Position numbers and translations under genes: made by a program. This document shows, piece by piece, positions 43,220 to 52,247 of a stretch of 64,000 nucleotides of DNA (position 1 is its first letter; the number at the start of each line of letters is the position of its first letter). The notes under the pieces are model-generated. The model saw only the letters and a list, made by a program, of their open reading frames with translations, searched no databases and was not told the DNA's origin. This DNA is from JAVBSC01 sp031547305 (GTDB taxonomy: Bacteria > Desulfobacterota > Desulfovibrionia > Desulfovibrionales > Desulfovibrionaceae). The stretch spans positions 47,256 to 111,255 of the forward strand of contig JAVBSC010000016.1 of assembly GCA_031547305.1 (NCBI GenBank). The letters are read 5' to 3'.

Positions 43220-43726
43220 ATGAGCAATCCTGTTATTTTGTTGGAAACCACTTCCGGGGAGATGTTGCTGGAGCTTTTTCCGGATAAAGCGCCGCTGACC
43301 GTGGCGAATTTTTTAAGCTACGTGGACGACGGCTTTTACGCCAATACGATTTTTCACCGGGTGATCCGGGATTTCATGATCCAGGGCGGGGGCTACACCA
43401 TGCGTCTGGAAGAAAAGCCAGCCAAAGCCCCTGTTAAAAACGAGGCCGCGAACGGGCTTAAAAATCTGCGCGGCACGCTGGCCATGGCCCGCACCGCGGA
43501 GCCGCACAGCGCCACGGCCCAGTTTTTCATTAATACAGCGGACAACCCGGACCTGGATTTCAGCGCGGAAACAGCGGAAGGCTACGGCTATTGCGTGTTC
43601 GGCAAAGTGATCGAGGGATTGAACGTGCTGGACAAAATAAACAAACTCAAGGTCAAGCCCCAGGGCATTCACGAATCCGTGCCCGTGGATTCCGTGCTCA
43701 TTACCGGAGTTTCGCGTTTTGAGTGA
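43220..43726 (+). CDS. cyclophilin-type peptidyl-prolyl cis-trans isomerase
   Basis: 168 residues from the ATG at 43220 (GGAGCCTGTT before). Cyclophilin core motifs: FLSYVDDGFYANTIFHRVI, FMIQGGGYT, ANGLKNLRGTLAMART, TAQFFINTADN and YCVFGKVIEG. It speeds proline isomerisation during folding. No signal peptide, so cytoplasmic. This is PpiB-like. Confidence 0.95.
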   Translation: MSNPVILLETTSGEMLLELFPDKAPLTVANFLSYVDDGFYANTIFHRVIRDFMIQGGGYTMRLEEKPAKAPVKNEAANGLKNLRGTLAMARTAEPHSATAQFFINTADNPDLDFSAETAEGYGYCVFGKVIEGLNVLDKINKLKVKPQGIHESVPVDSVLITGVSRFE

Positions 43727-43796
43727 GGCCTGGAGCAAATAGACATTTTTGCGGGGCGGCGGCCGCCCTGGCGCGGCATTTCAAAGCGGAAACGTC

Positions 43797-44342
43797 CTAA
43801 ATCAGCCTGTCAAAGACCAGTTTGTAAATATTGCGCATGATCAGGGCGAGCTTAAGCTGAAGGCTGCGCTTGTCCTCGTTTTTCAGGGCCAGGGTTTCGG
43901 CCATGTACTGGGCGATCGGCCCGAAATCCGCGTCTTTTTTCAGCTTGAACAAATCCACGTAAATTTGGATGCGCTGGCGCAGTTTTTCCTGCCTTTTGCC
44001 GCCGGAGCAGAAGCTGGAGCGCTCCAGAAAGCGGCCGAAGATTCCCTCCGCCCGCTCCGGGAAGGAACGCTCCAAAGCCAGGCCCCACAGGCAGATGGTC
44101 ATGGCCGTGAATTCCCGGCGGGCCGTCCGGAGGCGCGTGGAAAAAAATCCCTTCAGGCCCAGTTCCGCGAGTTCGGACGTAAAATCCAGGGACTCCAGCA
44201 AAGCCTGAAAATTCTGCAGCACCTCATCCGCTGAATACAAGTTTGGTTCGGCCGTGCTTTCCTCCGGGGATGCGTCCTGTTCCACGACGGGGGGGGGCAG
44301 TTGCGCGACTGGTGCGGCCGCTTCGGCCAGCGTGTCAGTCAT
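43797..44342 (-). CDS. conserved helical protein, unknown function
   Basis: 181 residues from the ATG at 44342 (GGGAG before). A proline/alanine-rich N-terminal 35 residues then a helical domain (VLQNFQALLESLDF, FTAMTICLWGLALERSFPE, FLERSSFCSGGKRQEKLRQR). No family recognised. The start lies eight bases inside the end of the DEAD-box helicase gene, so it is translated from the same message and could be a partner of that helicase. Confidence 0.65.
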   Translation of the reverse strand: MTDTLAEAAAPVAQLPPPVVEQDASPEESTAEPNLYSADEVLQNFQALLESLDFTSELAELGLKGFFSTRLRTARREFTAMTICLWGLALERSFPERAEGIFGRFLERSSFCSGGKRQEKLRQRIQIYVDLFKLKKDADFGPIAQYMAETLALKNEDKRSLQLKLALIMRNIYKLVFDRLI

Positions 44343-45900
44343 GGGGCGCTCCCTTGGCCTGGCCGGATTCGGAGCCGCCTTGCCCGGAACGGCGGCGGTT
44401 TTTGGAACCGCCACGGCGGCGCGGCGTGTGTTCCGTGCTCGCGGGGGCGGCGGGTTGCGCGCCCTGGGGCACCGGCAGGCTGTGCAGGCTTTCCTGGTAC
44501 GCTGAATCCAGGAGCATGTTCAGGAGCATGGCTGAATCTTCGTCCGCGGCCAGGCTGGCCACCAGAGGCGTGAAGCGTTTGAGGCGTTCGCGCTGCAGGC
44601 TGGTGAGCTTGCGCAGCCGGGCTTCCAGCAGGCTCGTCAGGCGTTCTCCCACCACCCCGGAGAGGTCTTCCTCGGCCGGGGCCGGGCGCTCCTTCAAATC
44701 TATCTTGTAATGTTTGGCAATGCGCGCCAGGTCAATTTTCTGCATGATGTCCACAAGGGAAATGACCGTGCCGCCGGCTCCAGCCCTGGCTGTGCGGCCG
44801 GCCCGGTGGATGTAGGATTCCTGATCTTCCGGCGGCTCGTAAAGCACCACGTGCGAGAGTTCCGGAATATCCAGGCCCCTTGCCGCCACGTCCGTGGCCA
44901 CCAGAAAGCGCAATTCGCCGCGCCGCATTTTAAAAAGCACTTCCTCGCGGCGGGTCTGGGAAAGATCCGCGGAAAGCTCGTCCGCATTGTAGCCGAAGCC
45001 GCGCAGCAGAGCGGCCACGTAGTGCACGTTGGCCTTGGTGTTGCAAAAAATGATGGCTGCGGAGGGGCTTTCCATTTCCAGCACCCGGATGAGCATGCGG
45101 TCTTTTTCCATGGGTCTGGTCGCGTAAAAGATGTGCTCCATCTGGGAGATGTGCACTTCTTTGGAACTTAAGCTGAGCAGCTCCGGCCGGGGCATGAATT
45201 CCGAGGCCAGACGCAGCACGTGGCCGGGGAAGGTGGCGGAAAAAAAGTGCACGCTTGCCCCGGATTTGGGCAGGTAGCGCTGGATTTCCTTCATGTCCGG
45301 GTAAAAGCCGATGGAGAGCATGCGATCCGCTTCGTCAAAAACCAGCATGCGCAAATTGTCCAGGCTCAGGCTGCGGCGCAGCAGGTGATCCAGAAGCCGG
45401 CCCGGCGTGCCCACCACCAGGTGCGCGCCCTGGCGCAGGCCTTCCAGCTGGCGGCCGTAGCCGACCCCGCCGTAAGCGGCCACCACATTCAGGCCGCTGT
45501 CCGCAAACAGGGTCTTGGCGTCCGCCTCCACTTGCAGGGCCAGCTCGCGGGTGGGGGTAAGAATAAGGGCCTGGCAGGCCGCCCGTCTCGGGTCCAGGCG
45601 GGCCAGGGCGGGCAGGAGAAAAGCGCCGGTTTTGCCGCTTCCGGTGCGCGATTGGACCATAAGGTCACGGCCTTGCAGCAGGTATGGTAAGGCACTGGCC
45701 TGGACCGGCATCAGGCTGCGCCAGCCGGCTTTGGACGCCGCCTCTTTGAGCGCCCGGGGCAGGCCCTCCAGGTCTAGCGGGGGCAGTGGGTCGGTTGGCT
45801 CGGCAATGCCGGAAATTTCACCGGCCAGAAGCCGGGCCGGGTCTTCCTTGCAGGAAGCGAGCGCCTCGTCAATATGTTCAGAATTCGAGCTGTTGTGCAT
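44335..45900 (-). CDS. DEAD-box ATP-dependent RNA helicase
   Basis: 521 residues from the ATG at 45900; a TTG nine bases earlier is possible. Helicase motifs in order: Q motif (SLMPVQASALP), SRTGSGKT (I), PTRELA (Ia), TPGR (Ib), DEAD (II), SAT (III), and HRAGRTARAG (VI). A 60-residue N-terminal acidic part precedes; the C-terminal part beyond 390 includes KxxxRLKRF-like helices and a basic RRRGGSKNRRR tail suited to RNA binding. It resembles RhlE/CsdA-type helicases in RNA remodelling. Together with the downstream helical gene it forms a two-gene unit. Confidence 0.93.
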   Translation of the reverse strand: MHNSSNSEHIDEALASCKEDPARLLAGEISGIAEPTDPLPPLDLEGLPRALKEAASKAGWRSLMPVQASALPYLLQGRDLMVQSRTGSGKTGAFLLPALARLDPRRAACQALILTPTRELALQVEADAKTLFADSGLNVVAAYGGVGYGRQLEGLRQGAHLVVGTPGRLLDHLLRRSLSLDNLRMLVFDEADRMLSIGFYPDMKEIQRYLPKSGASVHFFSATFPGHVLRLASEFMPRPELLSLSSKEVHISQMEHIFYATRPMEKDRMLIRVLEMESPSAAIIFCNTKANVHYVAALLRGFGYNADELSADLSQTRREEVLFKMRRGELRFLVATDVAARGLDIPELSHVVLYEPPEDQESYIHRAGRTARAGAGGTVISLVDIMQKIDLARIAKHYKIDLKERPAPAEEDLSGVVGERLTSLLEARLRKLTSLQRERLKRFTPLVASLAADEDSAMLLNMLLDSAYQESLHSLPVPQGAQPAAPASTEHTPRRRGGSKNRRRSGQGGSESGQAKGAPHD

Positions 45901-45989
45901 TGAAACCAAAATCCGTTAAAATTACTATCGCAATATAATGTCGATTCCGGGCTATTACCCGCTCCGCAAACATAAAGCAAGCGCGGACA

Positions 45990-46217
45990 TCAACGCGAAG
46001 TCAGATTTTGCGGCGCTTTTTCCGTCCGTCCGGTTTGTTCGTTTATCTCCTGCCGGAGCGTTGATTCGTCTGCCGGATCCGCCTGGCTGTAGATGACCCG
46101 GCCGGAACTCATATCTATGGTCACCAGTTGCGGTTTGCCGTCCACATCAAGCACCGTGCTCACGGTTTTGCAGCATCCGGTGTCGTTTTTTACTTTGAAA
46201 CGCAGTTTGTTCGTCAT
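45990..46217 (-). CDS. small HMA-like protein with CC pair
   Basis: 75 residues. GGAGG lies 14 bases before the ATG. NDTGCCKTVSTVLDVDGKPQ followed by VTIDMSSGRVIYSQADPADE looks like the beta-alpha-beta start of a heavy-metal-associated domain, but CC replaces CxxC. It may be a copper or zinc chaperone variant or a degenerate HMA domain; function is unproven. Not in an operon. Confidence 0.5.
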   Translation of the reverse strand: MTNKLRFKVKNDTGCCKTVSTVLDVDGKPQLVTIDMSSGRVIYSQADPADESTLRQEINEQTGRTEKAPQNLTSR

Positions 46218-46352
46218 GTTTTGTCTGGAGCCTCCTAAAAAAATAAGATCCTATGCTTGCAGAATATATGCATCCGGTCGATAAAATCCAGATGTGTGGC
46301 GGGAATATTTTTCATTATTGATTCAAACGTTAAAATCTGCCAGGGTGCTGGC

Positions 46353-49160
46353 ATGTCAATACGCCAGCGCCTGGGCTTGAGCCAGGATTCCTTGTACCTG
46401 ATGGACGGCTCCGCGTTTGTATTCCGGGGCTTTTACGCTTTTCAGAACATGAGCCGTTCCGACGGCCTGCCCACCAACGCCCTGTATGTGGTGCTGCGCC
46501 TCTTGCTGCGCATTCTGCGCGAAGAGCGGCCCAGCCACTTCGCTTTTATTCTGGACGGCAAAGGGCCTAATTTTAGGCACCGGCTGTACGAGCCGTACAA
46601 AGCCCAGCGCCTGGCCACGCCGGAGCCGCTGATCCGCCAGATTGAGCCCTTGTGCCGCGCCGTGGAGCAACTGGGGCTTCGGGTGGAAGTCTCCAAAGAC
46701 TGTGAGGCGGATGACTGCATCGCCTCTCTGGCGGAACGGAACCGTAGCGAGCGGGATGTGGTCATAATCGGCGCGGACAAGGATCTGAAGCAATGCCTGC
46801 ACCCCCGTGTGTCCATATGGGACCCGGCCTTGAAAGATGAAAAGCTCACCACCTACCAGTCCTTTACCGAGGAAACCGGCCTGGCCCCGGACTCCTGGCC
46901 GGATTATCAGGCCCTGATCGGCGATTCCAGCGACAACATCCCCGGCGTGCCGGGCATAGGCCCCAAGGGCGCCATGGCCCTGATGCGCGATTTTCCCAAG
47001 CTGGAGGACATGGCCGCACGTTTTGCCGCCGTGCCGCCGGCGGCTCGCAAGAAGCTGGACGGGCATATGGACGAGGCTTTTTTGTACCGCCGACTGACCA
47101 CCTTAAGCTGCGGGCTGTGCCAGGATTTGAGTCTGGAGGACTTGCGCGTCCGCCCGGTCAACCTGGGCGCGCTTATGGACGTGCTGGGGGAATTTGAGCT
47201 GCGTTCTCTGGCCAGAGAAGCGGAATCCATGCAGCGGGCCGGTTTTTTCCAGTCAGCCGCCTCGCTTCCGGATAATCCGGCGCCCGTGGCCGGGAAGGCT
47301 CAATCCGTCAAAAAAGACCGGGCCGCAGCCCAGCCTTTGATGCCCCTGTTGGATGCGGCTCCGGCCGGAGAAATCCTGAAGTCCGCAACCCGTGAGGAGG
47401 TTACGCCGCTCAGACCGTCCGGAGCCGTTCAGATGAACCTGCTCGGCTCCGGTGATTCCGAGTCCGACGCGTCTGACGCGCTGGACGGGCTGGAGCGCCT
47501 GGAAGACCTGTCCGGATTCGCCGATTCCCCGGAACTGATGCTTCTCCTTCCCTTGGCCGCGCTGGCCGGGCGGAATGCCGGCCCGGACCGCGCGCCGGGA
47601 TTCATTCTGGCCCAGGCCGGCCGGGAAGGCCTTTACTCCGGAGAGCCGGCCAATTTGCTGGATTGCCTGAAAAAGCGGCCCGGCCGGGCGGCTGTGCCGG
47701 ACCTGAAGGCCCTGGCCGCCGCAAACCCTGTCTGGCTGGGTCTGAATCCTGAACGTTGCCTGGATTGTTCCCTGGCCGCATATTTGCTCAGCCCGGAAGA
47801 TCGCGACTATTCCTGGTCCCGCCTGCTGCGGCGCTGGGCCGAGGCGGCCTGCGCCCTGGACGGCGGCCCCGGTCTGAAAGGCCTGGCTCTGGCCGGGTTT
47901 TTAGCCGGCCAGGTGGAAAGCGCCGGCCTGGCTCCGGTACTGTACACCCTGGAGCAGCCCCTGGCCCATGTCCTGCTGGATATGGAAAAACAGGGCCTGG
48001 GTATAGACAGGGACGCTTTTGCCGGGTTTCTGAACGAGGTCCAGGCCCAGTTGGAGGATTTGAGCCGCAAAATCCAGTCCTTTGCCGGCGGGCCGTTCAA
48101 CATCCGTTCCGCCCAGCAGCTCGGGGCTGTGCTCTTTGACGTGCTCAAGCTGCCCAAAGCCGGTAAGACCAAGGGCGGCCAGGCTTCCACATCCCAGGAG
48201 GCCCTAGAGAAACTTACCGGCAAGCATCCGATCATTGAGGCCATTCTGGAGTTCCGCAAGCTGGAAAAACTGCGCTCCACCTACCTGGAGCCCCTGCCCA
48301 GACTGGCCGGGGCGGAAGGGCGCATTCACACCACCTTCAACCAGAGCTCCACGGCCACCGGGCGGCTGTCCTCCAGCAATCCCAATTTGCAGAACATCCC
48401 GGTACGCGGACCGGAAGGCCGGCGCATGCGCTCCTGCTTTGTGTCCGGGCCGGGCAACCTGCTGGTTTCCGCCGACTATTCCCAGGTGGAACTGCGGGTG
48501 CTGGCCCATCTGTCGCAGGATCCCACGCTTTTGGACGCCTTCGCCCGGGGCGAGGACATCCACAGCCGCACGGCCGGGCTGCTTTTTGACGCGCCGGCCT
48601 CGGAAGTCACCCCGGATCAGCGGCGTAGCGCCAAAACCATCAACTTCGGACTGGTTTACGGCATGGGGCCGCAAAGTCTGGCCCAGGATCTGCGCATCAG
48701 CCTGAACGAGGCCAAAGCGTTCATCGCCCGTTACTTCGAGCGCCTGGGCAAACTGAAAATTTATTACGAGTCCGTGGAGGCCAGCGCCAAAGAGCATGGC
48801 TTTGTGGCCACCATGAGCGGCCGCCGCCGCCTGGTTCCGGAAATATCCTCGGCCAACGACCAGTTGCGCTCCCAGGCCCGGCGCCAGGCCATAAACACCT
48901 GCATTCAGGGCAGCGCGGCGGATATAATCAAGCTGGCCATGCTGGCCGTGGCCGGGGATGATCGCCTGAAGCGCCTGGGCGCGCGTTTGATCCTGCAAAT
49001 CCACGACGAACTGCTTTTGGAAGCGCCGGAAGATAACGCAAAAGAGGCCGGGGCCCTGGTGGCCGAGCTTATGGCCGGAGTGCGGCCGGGCGGGGTTAAG
49101 CTGGACGCTCCCCTGGCCGTGGACTGGGGGGTGGGCCGCAGCTGGGATGACGCCCATTGA
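46353..49160 (+). CDS. polA: DNA polymerase I
   Basis: 935 residues from the ATG at 46353 (weak AGGGTG). The N-terminal 5'-3' exonuclease has LMDGSAFVFRGFYAF, EADDCIASLA, GADKDLKQ and GDSSDNIPGVPGIGPKG. The polymerase domain has motif A (DYSQVELRVLAHLSQD), motif B (RRSAKTINFGLVYGMG) and motif C (LQIHDELLLEAP). The middle domain lacks the DxE and other acidic residues of the 3'-5' proofreading nuclease and is partly low in conservation, so proofreading is probably absent. It fills gaps in repair and lagging-strand maturation. Confidence 0.97.
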   Translation: MSIRQRLGLSQDSLYLMDGSAFVFRGFYAFQNMSRSDGLPTNALYVVLRLLLRILREERPSHFAFILDGKGPNFRHRLYEPYKAQRLATPEPLIRQIEPLCRAVEQLGLRVEVSKDCEADDCIASLAERNRSERDVVIIGADKDLKQCLHPRVSIWDPALKDEKLTTYQSFTEETGLAPDSWPDYQALIGDSSDNIPGVPGIGPKGAMALMRDFPKLEDMAARFAAVPPAARKKLDGHMDEAFLYRRLTTLSCGLCQDLSLEDLRVRPVNLGALMDVLGEFELRSLAREAESMQRAGFFQSAASLPDNPAPVAGKAQSVKKDRAAAQPLMPLLDAAPAGEILKSATREEVTPLRPSGAVQMNLLGSGDSESDASDALDGLERLEDLSGFADSPELMLLLPLAALAGRNAGPDRAPGFILAQAGREGLYSGEPANLLDCLKKRPGRAAVPDLKALAAANPVWLGLNPERCLDCSLAAYLLSPEDRDYSWSRLLRRWAEAACALDGGPGLKGLALAGFLAGQVESAGLAPVLYTLEQPLAHVLLDMEKQGLGIDRDAFAGFLNEVQAQLEDLSRKIQSFAGGPFNIRSAQQLGAVLFDVLKLPKAGKTKGGQASTSQEALEKLTGKHPIIEAILEFRKLEKLRSTYLEPLPRLAGAEGRIHTTFNQSSTATGRLSSSNPNLQNIPVRGPEGRRMRSCFVSGPGNLLVSADYSQVELRVLAHLSQDPTLLDAFARGEDIHSRTAGLLFDAPASEVTPDQRRSAKTINFGLVYGMGPQSLAQDLRISLNEAKAFIARYFERLGKLKIYYESVEASAKEHGFVATMSGRRRLVPEISSANDQLRSQARRQAINTCIQGSAADIIKLAMLAVAGDDRLKRLGARLILQIHDELLLEAPEDNAKEAGALVAELMAGVRPGGVKLDAPLAVDWGVGRSWDDAH

Positions 49161-49381
49161 TTGGGACTTTGAAACGCTGCCGCATCCATGGAATTTAGAG
49201 GATATGTTGCGAATTTCCATAACTGAGTATATGATAATGCTATGGATTGGATGATAAGAATATGCGTATATTGTTACTATAAGTTGTTGATTGCGGAGCA
49301 CGGCGTTAAAGTGGATGATTCAAGTCATGTTTTAATGTTTTCAAGTGGATTTTTTCGAGTGCTGTAATAGGGTGATGCTGG

Positions 49382-49408
49382 AAGGTGGCGAGATTTCGCC
49401 ACCTTTTT
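49382..49408 (+). terminator. rho-independent terminator or leader attenuator
   Basis: AAGGTGGCGA-GATT-TCGCCACCTT followed by TTT: a perfect 10-bp stem with a T run. It lies 222 bases after polA and 35 bases before the solute-binding protein gene, so it could end polA transcription or sit in the leader of the next gene. Confidence 0.75.
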
Positions 49409-49442
49409 ATATGCCTGCAAAATTCAACCAAGAGAGGATTCC

Positions 49443-50699
49443 ATGCGCAAACTGCTGTTGTTGTGCCTGCTTATGTTTTCATTCGCCCTGCCTTTGCCGG
49501 CGGCGGCCGCGGAAAAGCCCGTGGAACTGGTCTTTTTGCAGTGGGCGGCCACGGAAAATACGATGAAGAGCATTTATGACGTCATCGCGGACTTTGAAAA
49601 GGAAAACCCGGACATCAAGATCGTCAACAAGCTTGTGGGCGTCGGCGAAATCCGCAACCAGCTCACGGTGATGATCATGGCCGGCAACGCGCCGGACGTG
49701 GCCCAACTGGATATCGGCGACGCCGTGACCGTATATTCCATGGGCGCTCTGCACCCGGTGGAAGACGTGTTTGACAAAGCCTTCATCGACAACATGAATC
49801 CCGTCTTTTACGACGAGGGCCGGGTGGGCGACAAGCACGCCGCGGTGAACTGGGCTCCCAACACCATCACCTTTTACACCAACAAAAAACTGCTGAAACA
49901 GCTCGGCTACGACGCGCCGCCAAAAACCATGGAAGAAATGGAAGCCATGATGAAAAAAGGCAAGGCGGAAATCCCCAACTTCATTGGTTTCCAGTTGGAC
50001 TCCACTGTGCGCACGGTGGGCCTGCTCAACGTCTGGCCCCTGCTGAACAGCTTCGAATACAAGGTTATTGACGGCAAAGAGATTAAATTCAACAGCCGGA
50101 ACATGGTCGCCTTTGGCGAATGGCTGCGCCGCGTGGTGAAAGAAGGCTACACCCTGCCCGGCAAAAGGTTTGGGGAATTCAGGCCCATGGCCGCCCAGGG
50201 GCGCGTGCTGTTCTGCATTGACGGCACCATATTCCGCGGGCACATGAAGGCCTTTAACAAGGAAATAGACGACAAAGTGTACGAGGACACCTGGGAGGCG
50301 GCGCCCATGCCCCTGGGGCCGGGAGGCAAGCATGTGGCCGGGCCGGACGACCATTCGCTCGTGGTGCTTAAAAGCACCACGCACAAAGAAGCCGCCGCCC
50401 GCTTTGTGCGCTACCTGACGGAAAGCAAATCCGCCCTGACCAAGTACCACGACCCCATCGGCTTCCTGCCGCCGGTAAAAAACTACAAAGAGATCGCCCC
50501 CGGCTGCTTTGAAGACGCCGGCCGCCAGGGCAGCCTGAAGTTCGCCGTGCCCAATATCGTGAACATGCCCTACGGCCCGAACTTTGTAAAAGCGGCCCTG
50601 CAGATTATGACCTGCGTGCAGGAAATAATCACCACGGACAAGCCGATCAAGGGCATTCTGGACGGGTACCAGCTTAAATTGGAAGGTATATTGCAGTAA
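49443..50699 (+). CDS. extracellular solute-binding protein (family 1), orphan
   Basis: 418 residues. A signal peptide (about 1-23, cut after PAAAAA-like) then ELVFLQWAATENTMKSIYDV, NPDIKIVNKLVG, NAPDVAQLDIGDA and LHPVEDVFDK, the early signatures of MalE-type sugar-binding proteins of ABC transporters. The C-terminal part carries YLTESKSALTKYHD-like sequence. No permease or ATPase gene is adjacent, so it may serve a transporter encoded elsewhere or act as a sensor component. A dispersed repeat and a terminator follow. Confidence 0.88.
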   Translation: MRKLLLLCLLMFSFALPLPAAAAEKPVELVFLQWAATENTMKSIYDVIADFEKENPDIKIVNKLVGVGEIRNQLTVMIMAGNAPDVAQLDIGDAVTVYSMGALHPVEDVFDKAFIDNMNPVFYDEGRVGDKHAAVNWAPNTITFYTNKKLLKQLGYDAPPKTMEEMEAMMKKGKAEIPNFIGFQLDSTVRTVGLLNVWPLLNSFEYKVIDGKEIKFNSRNMVAFGEWLRRVVKEGYTLPGKRFGEFRPMAAQGRVLFCIDGTIFRGHMKAFNKEIDDKVYEDTWEAAPMPLGPGGKHVAGPDDHSLVVLKSTTHKEAAARFVRYLTESKSALTKYHDPIGFLPPVKNYKEIAPGCFEDAGRQGSLKFAVPNIVNMPYGPNFVKAALQIMTCVQEIITTDKPIKGILDGYQLKLEGILQ

Positions 50700-50745
50700 A
50701 AGCGGCAAAAGCCTTATGAAAGTGAAAAGCCCGTTTCGGCCTTCA

Positions 50746-50868
50746 GACTGCTGACAAAGTCTTTTTGGGCGACAGCCCGCCGCGTAGGCGCAGGCGGCAT
50801 TCATTGCCGCCGTGAAGCGCCGGAGTGGGCGTGCCTTTACAAACCCCTGCGGGGTTTGTCATCAATCT
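50746..50868 (+). repeat. dispersed intergenic element, copy B
   Basis: Aligns with copy A at 444-562 along nearly its whole length; this copy also contains CGCCGGAGTGGGCGT, related to the ACGCCGAAGCGGGCGT repeat. The ACAAACCCC/GGGGTTTGT stem is at 50839-50859. A terminator (AAAAGCCCG/CGGGCTTTT) directly follows. Confidence 0.75.
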
Positions 50869-50895
50869 GAAAAGCCCGTTTCGGGCTTTTCTTAT
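50869..50895 (+). terminator. rho-independent terminator
   Basis: GAAAAGCCCG-TTT-CGGGCTTTTC then TTATTTTTA. A half copy of the stem (AAAAGCCCGTTTCGG) also appears at 50724-50738, as if the repeat had inserted within a terminator. Confidence 0.8.
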
Positions 50896-50910
50896 TTTTA
50901 TTCAGTCTTG

Positions 50911-51174
50911 TCAGCAGCCTAAGGCTTTCAGAGTCCTTTCCCGTCCGTTCCGGCTCAGAGCGTAGCGCGCCTCCGGGGAATCACCCGGCGGAATTGTGAG
51001 TATGCCAACGGCTTTCAGGCTTTGCAGGCTGTCTTCAATATTGGCTGGCGTGCAGATTTTTTCGCCGGCATAGTTTTTTTGCAACAGGTCCAGGATTTCC
51101 GCCATCCCATGCGGAGCGCCGTCCAGAAAAGCGGCGGCCACGGCCAGGCGGAAAGGCGGTTTTACCTTGGCCAT
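50911..51174 (-). CDS. small winged-helix-like protein, unknown
   Basis: 87 residues; the ATG lies two bases after the stop of the DMT transporter gene. A helical N-terminal part (FRLAVAAAFLDGAPHGMAEI), then SLQSLKAVGILTI-GDSPEARYALSRNGRERTL, which has a winged-helix-like helix-turn-wing layout. It could be a small DNA-binding regulator or a partner of the upstream operon. No family is recognised. It is the last gene of the hydrolase/exporter operon. Confidence 0.55.
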   Translation of the reverse strand: MAKVKPPFRLAVAAAFLDGAPHGMAEILDLLQKNYAGEKICTPANIEDSLQSLKAVGILTIPPGDSPEARYALSRNGRERTLKALGC

Positions 51175-51176
51175 GG

Positions 51177-52238
51177 CTAATCCCCTTTCCTCAGATCCAG
51201 CATTTCCCCGGGATTTCCGATGACCAGGAGCATGCCGGCCAGAATCACCACGGCCCCGGCCACCAGGTTACGGGTTATCTCAACGTCCGTAAAGATGGAA
51301 GAAAAGAAGATTCCCCACAGGGCGTAGCTGATGTTCAGGGCCATGGCCCGGCTGACCCCGGTCATGTTCATGGCTCGGTACCAGCACAAATAGGAGAACG
51401 CGCCGATAAAACCGGCCAGGCAGACGAACAGGGTGCCCCGGCTCAGGGCGAATTGCGCCAGGGCTTCCAGGCCGCCGGTTGCGGGCAACAGGCCGAAGGC
51501 GACAACGGGCACGACGATCAGCGCATACAGGGAGGCGGAGACCAGGTAGTACATGTTCAGGGCCACGGCCGGATCGATGAAGTCCATTCCCGAGGTGGAG
51601 CAGACGCCCTGCGCGCCCCAGCCCAGCGCGGCCAGGCCGGCGCAGAGCAGGCCCCAGTAAAACATGTCTCCGGGCTGGGAGGCGGGCGGGGTATAGCCTA
51701 TGATCACCGCGCCGATGATGCACAGGCCCAGGCCCAACCAGGCCCTGGGCGATATTTTCTCCCGCAGGATGAAAACGGCCATCACGGCGGCCACGGCCGG
51801 GTAGAGCGAGGTTATTGGCAGGACATAGGCCGGACCGGCCAGCCTTAAGGCGGCCATGTAGCCGCCCAGGCCCAGGGCCGCCCCCAGTAGCGAGCCGGCG
51901 ACGACGGTGCGGCCGGGCCGGCTCAGGAAAGCGCGCCCCAGTTCCTTGATCCGTCCGGCGCGCCAGTTGAAGAAGGTGGCAAGGATGGCGGAGCACAAAT
52001 CATGCGCCCCGGCGCAAAAGAAGGGGGCCAGCAGCCAGAATTCCGGATTCGTGAACGGCGCGTAGCCTTCAGACCGGGTTACCAGAAGCCCGTCCAGGCT
52101 CCAGACCATGCCGGAGATCAAGGCCAGGACCAGGCCTTTTTTGGCATAGGCCAGGGCTTTTTTTTCCTGCAAGCTATGAGTCTTTTGTTTTCCCCGCAAA
52201 GGGACTGCCGTTGCCTGGACGGTTTGCGCGCTGCCCAT
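51177..52238 (-). CDS. DMT-superfamily (EamA-like) transporter
   Basis: 353 residues with ten predicted membrane helices after a charged N-terminal 30 residues. Two EamA-type repeats are visible (around LALISGMVWSLDGLLV and YWGLLCAGLAALGWGAQG), with the LxxLYPAVAAVMA... EKISPRAWLGLGLCIIGAVII segment that ends each repeat. EamA proteins usually export amino acids or other metabolites, though import also occurs. The gene is third in an operon after an alkaline-phosphatase-superfamily hydrolase, so it may export or take up a product of that hydrolase (inference). Confidence 0.9.
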   Translation of the reverse strand: MGSAQTVQATAVPLRGKQKTHSLQEKKALAYAKKGLVLALISGMVWSLDGLLVTRSEGYAPFTNPEFWLLAPFFCAGAHDLCSAILATFFNWRAGRIKELGRAFLSRPGRTVVAGSLLGAALGLGGYMAALRLAGPAYVLPITSLYPAVAAVMAVFILREKISPRAWLGLGLCIIGAVIIGYTPPASQPGDMFYWGLLCAGLAALGWGAQGVCSTSGMDFIDPAVALNMYYLVSASLYALIVVPVVAFGLLPATGGLEALAQFALSRGTLFVCLAGFIGAFSYLCWYRAMNMTGVSRAMALNISYALWGIFFSSIFTDVEITRNLVAGAVVILAGMLLVIGNPGEMLDLRKGD

Positions 52239-52247
52239 AATTTTTAC

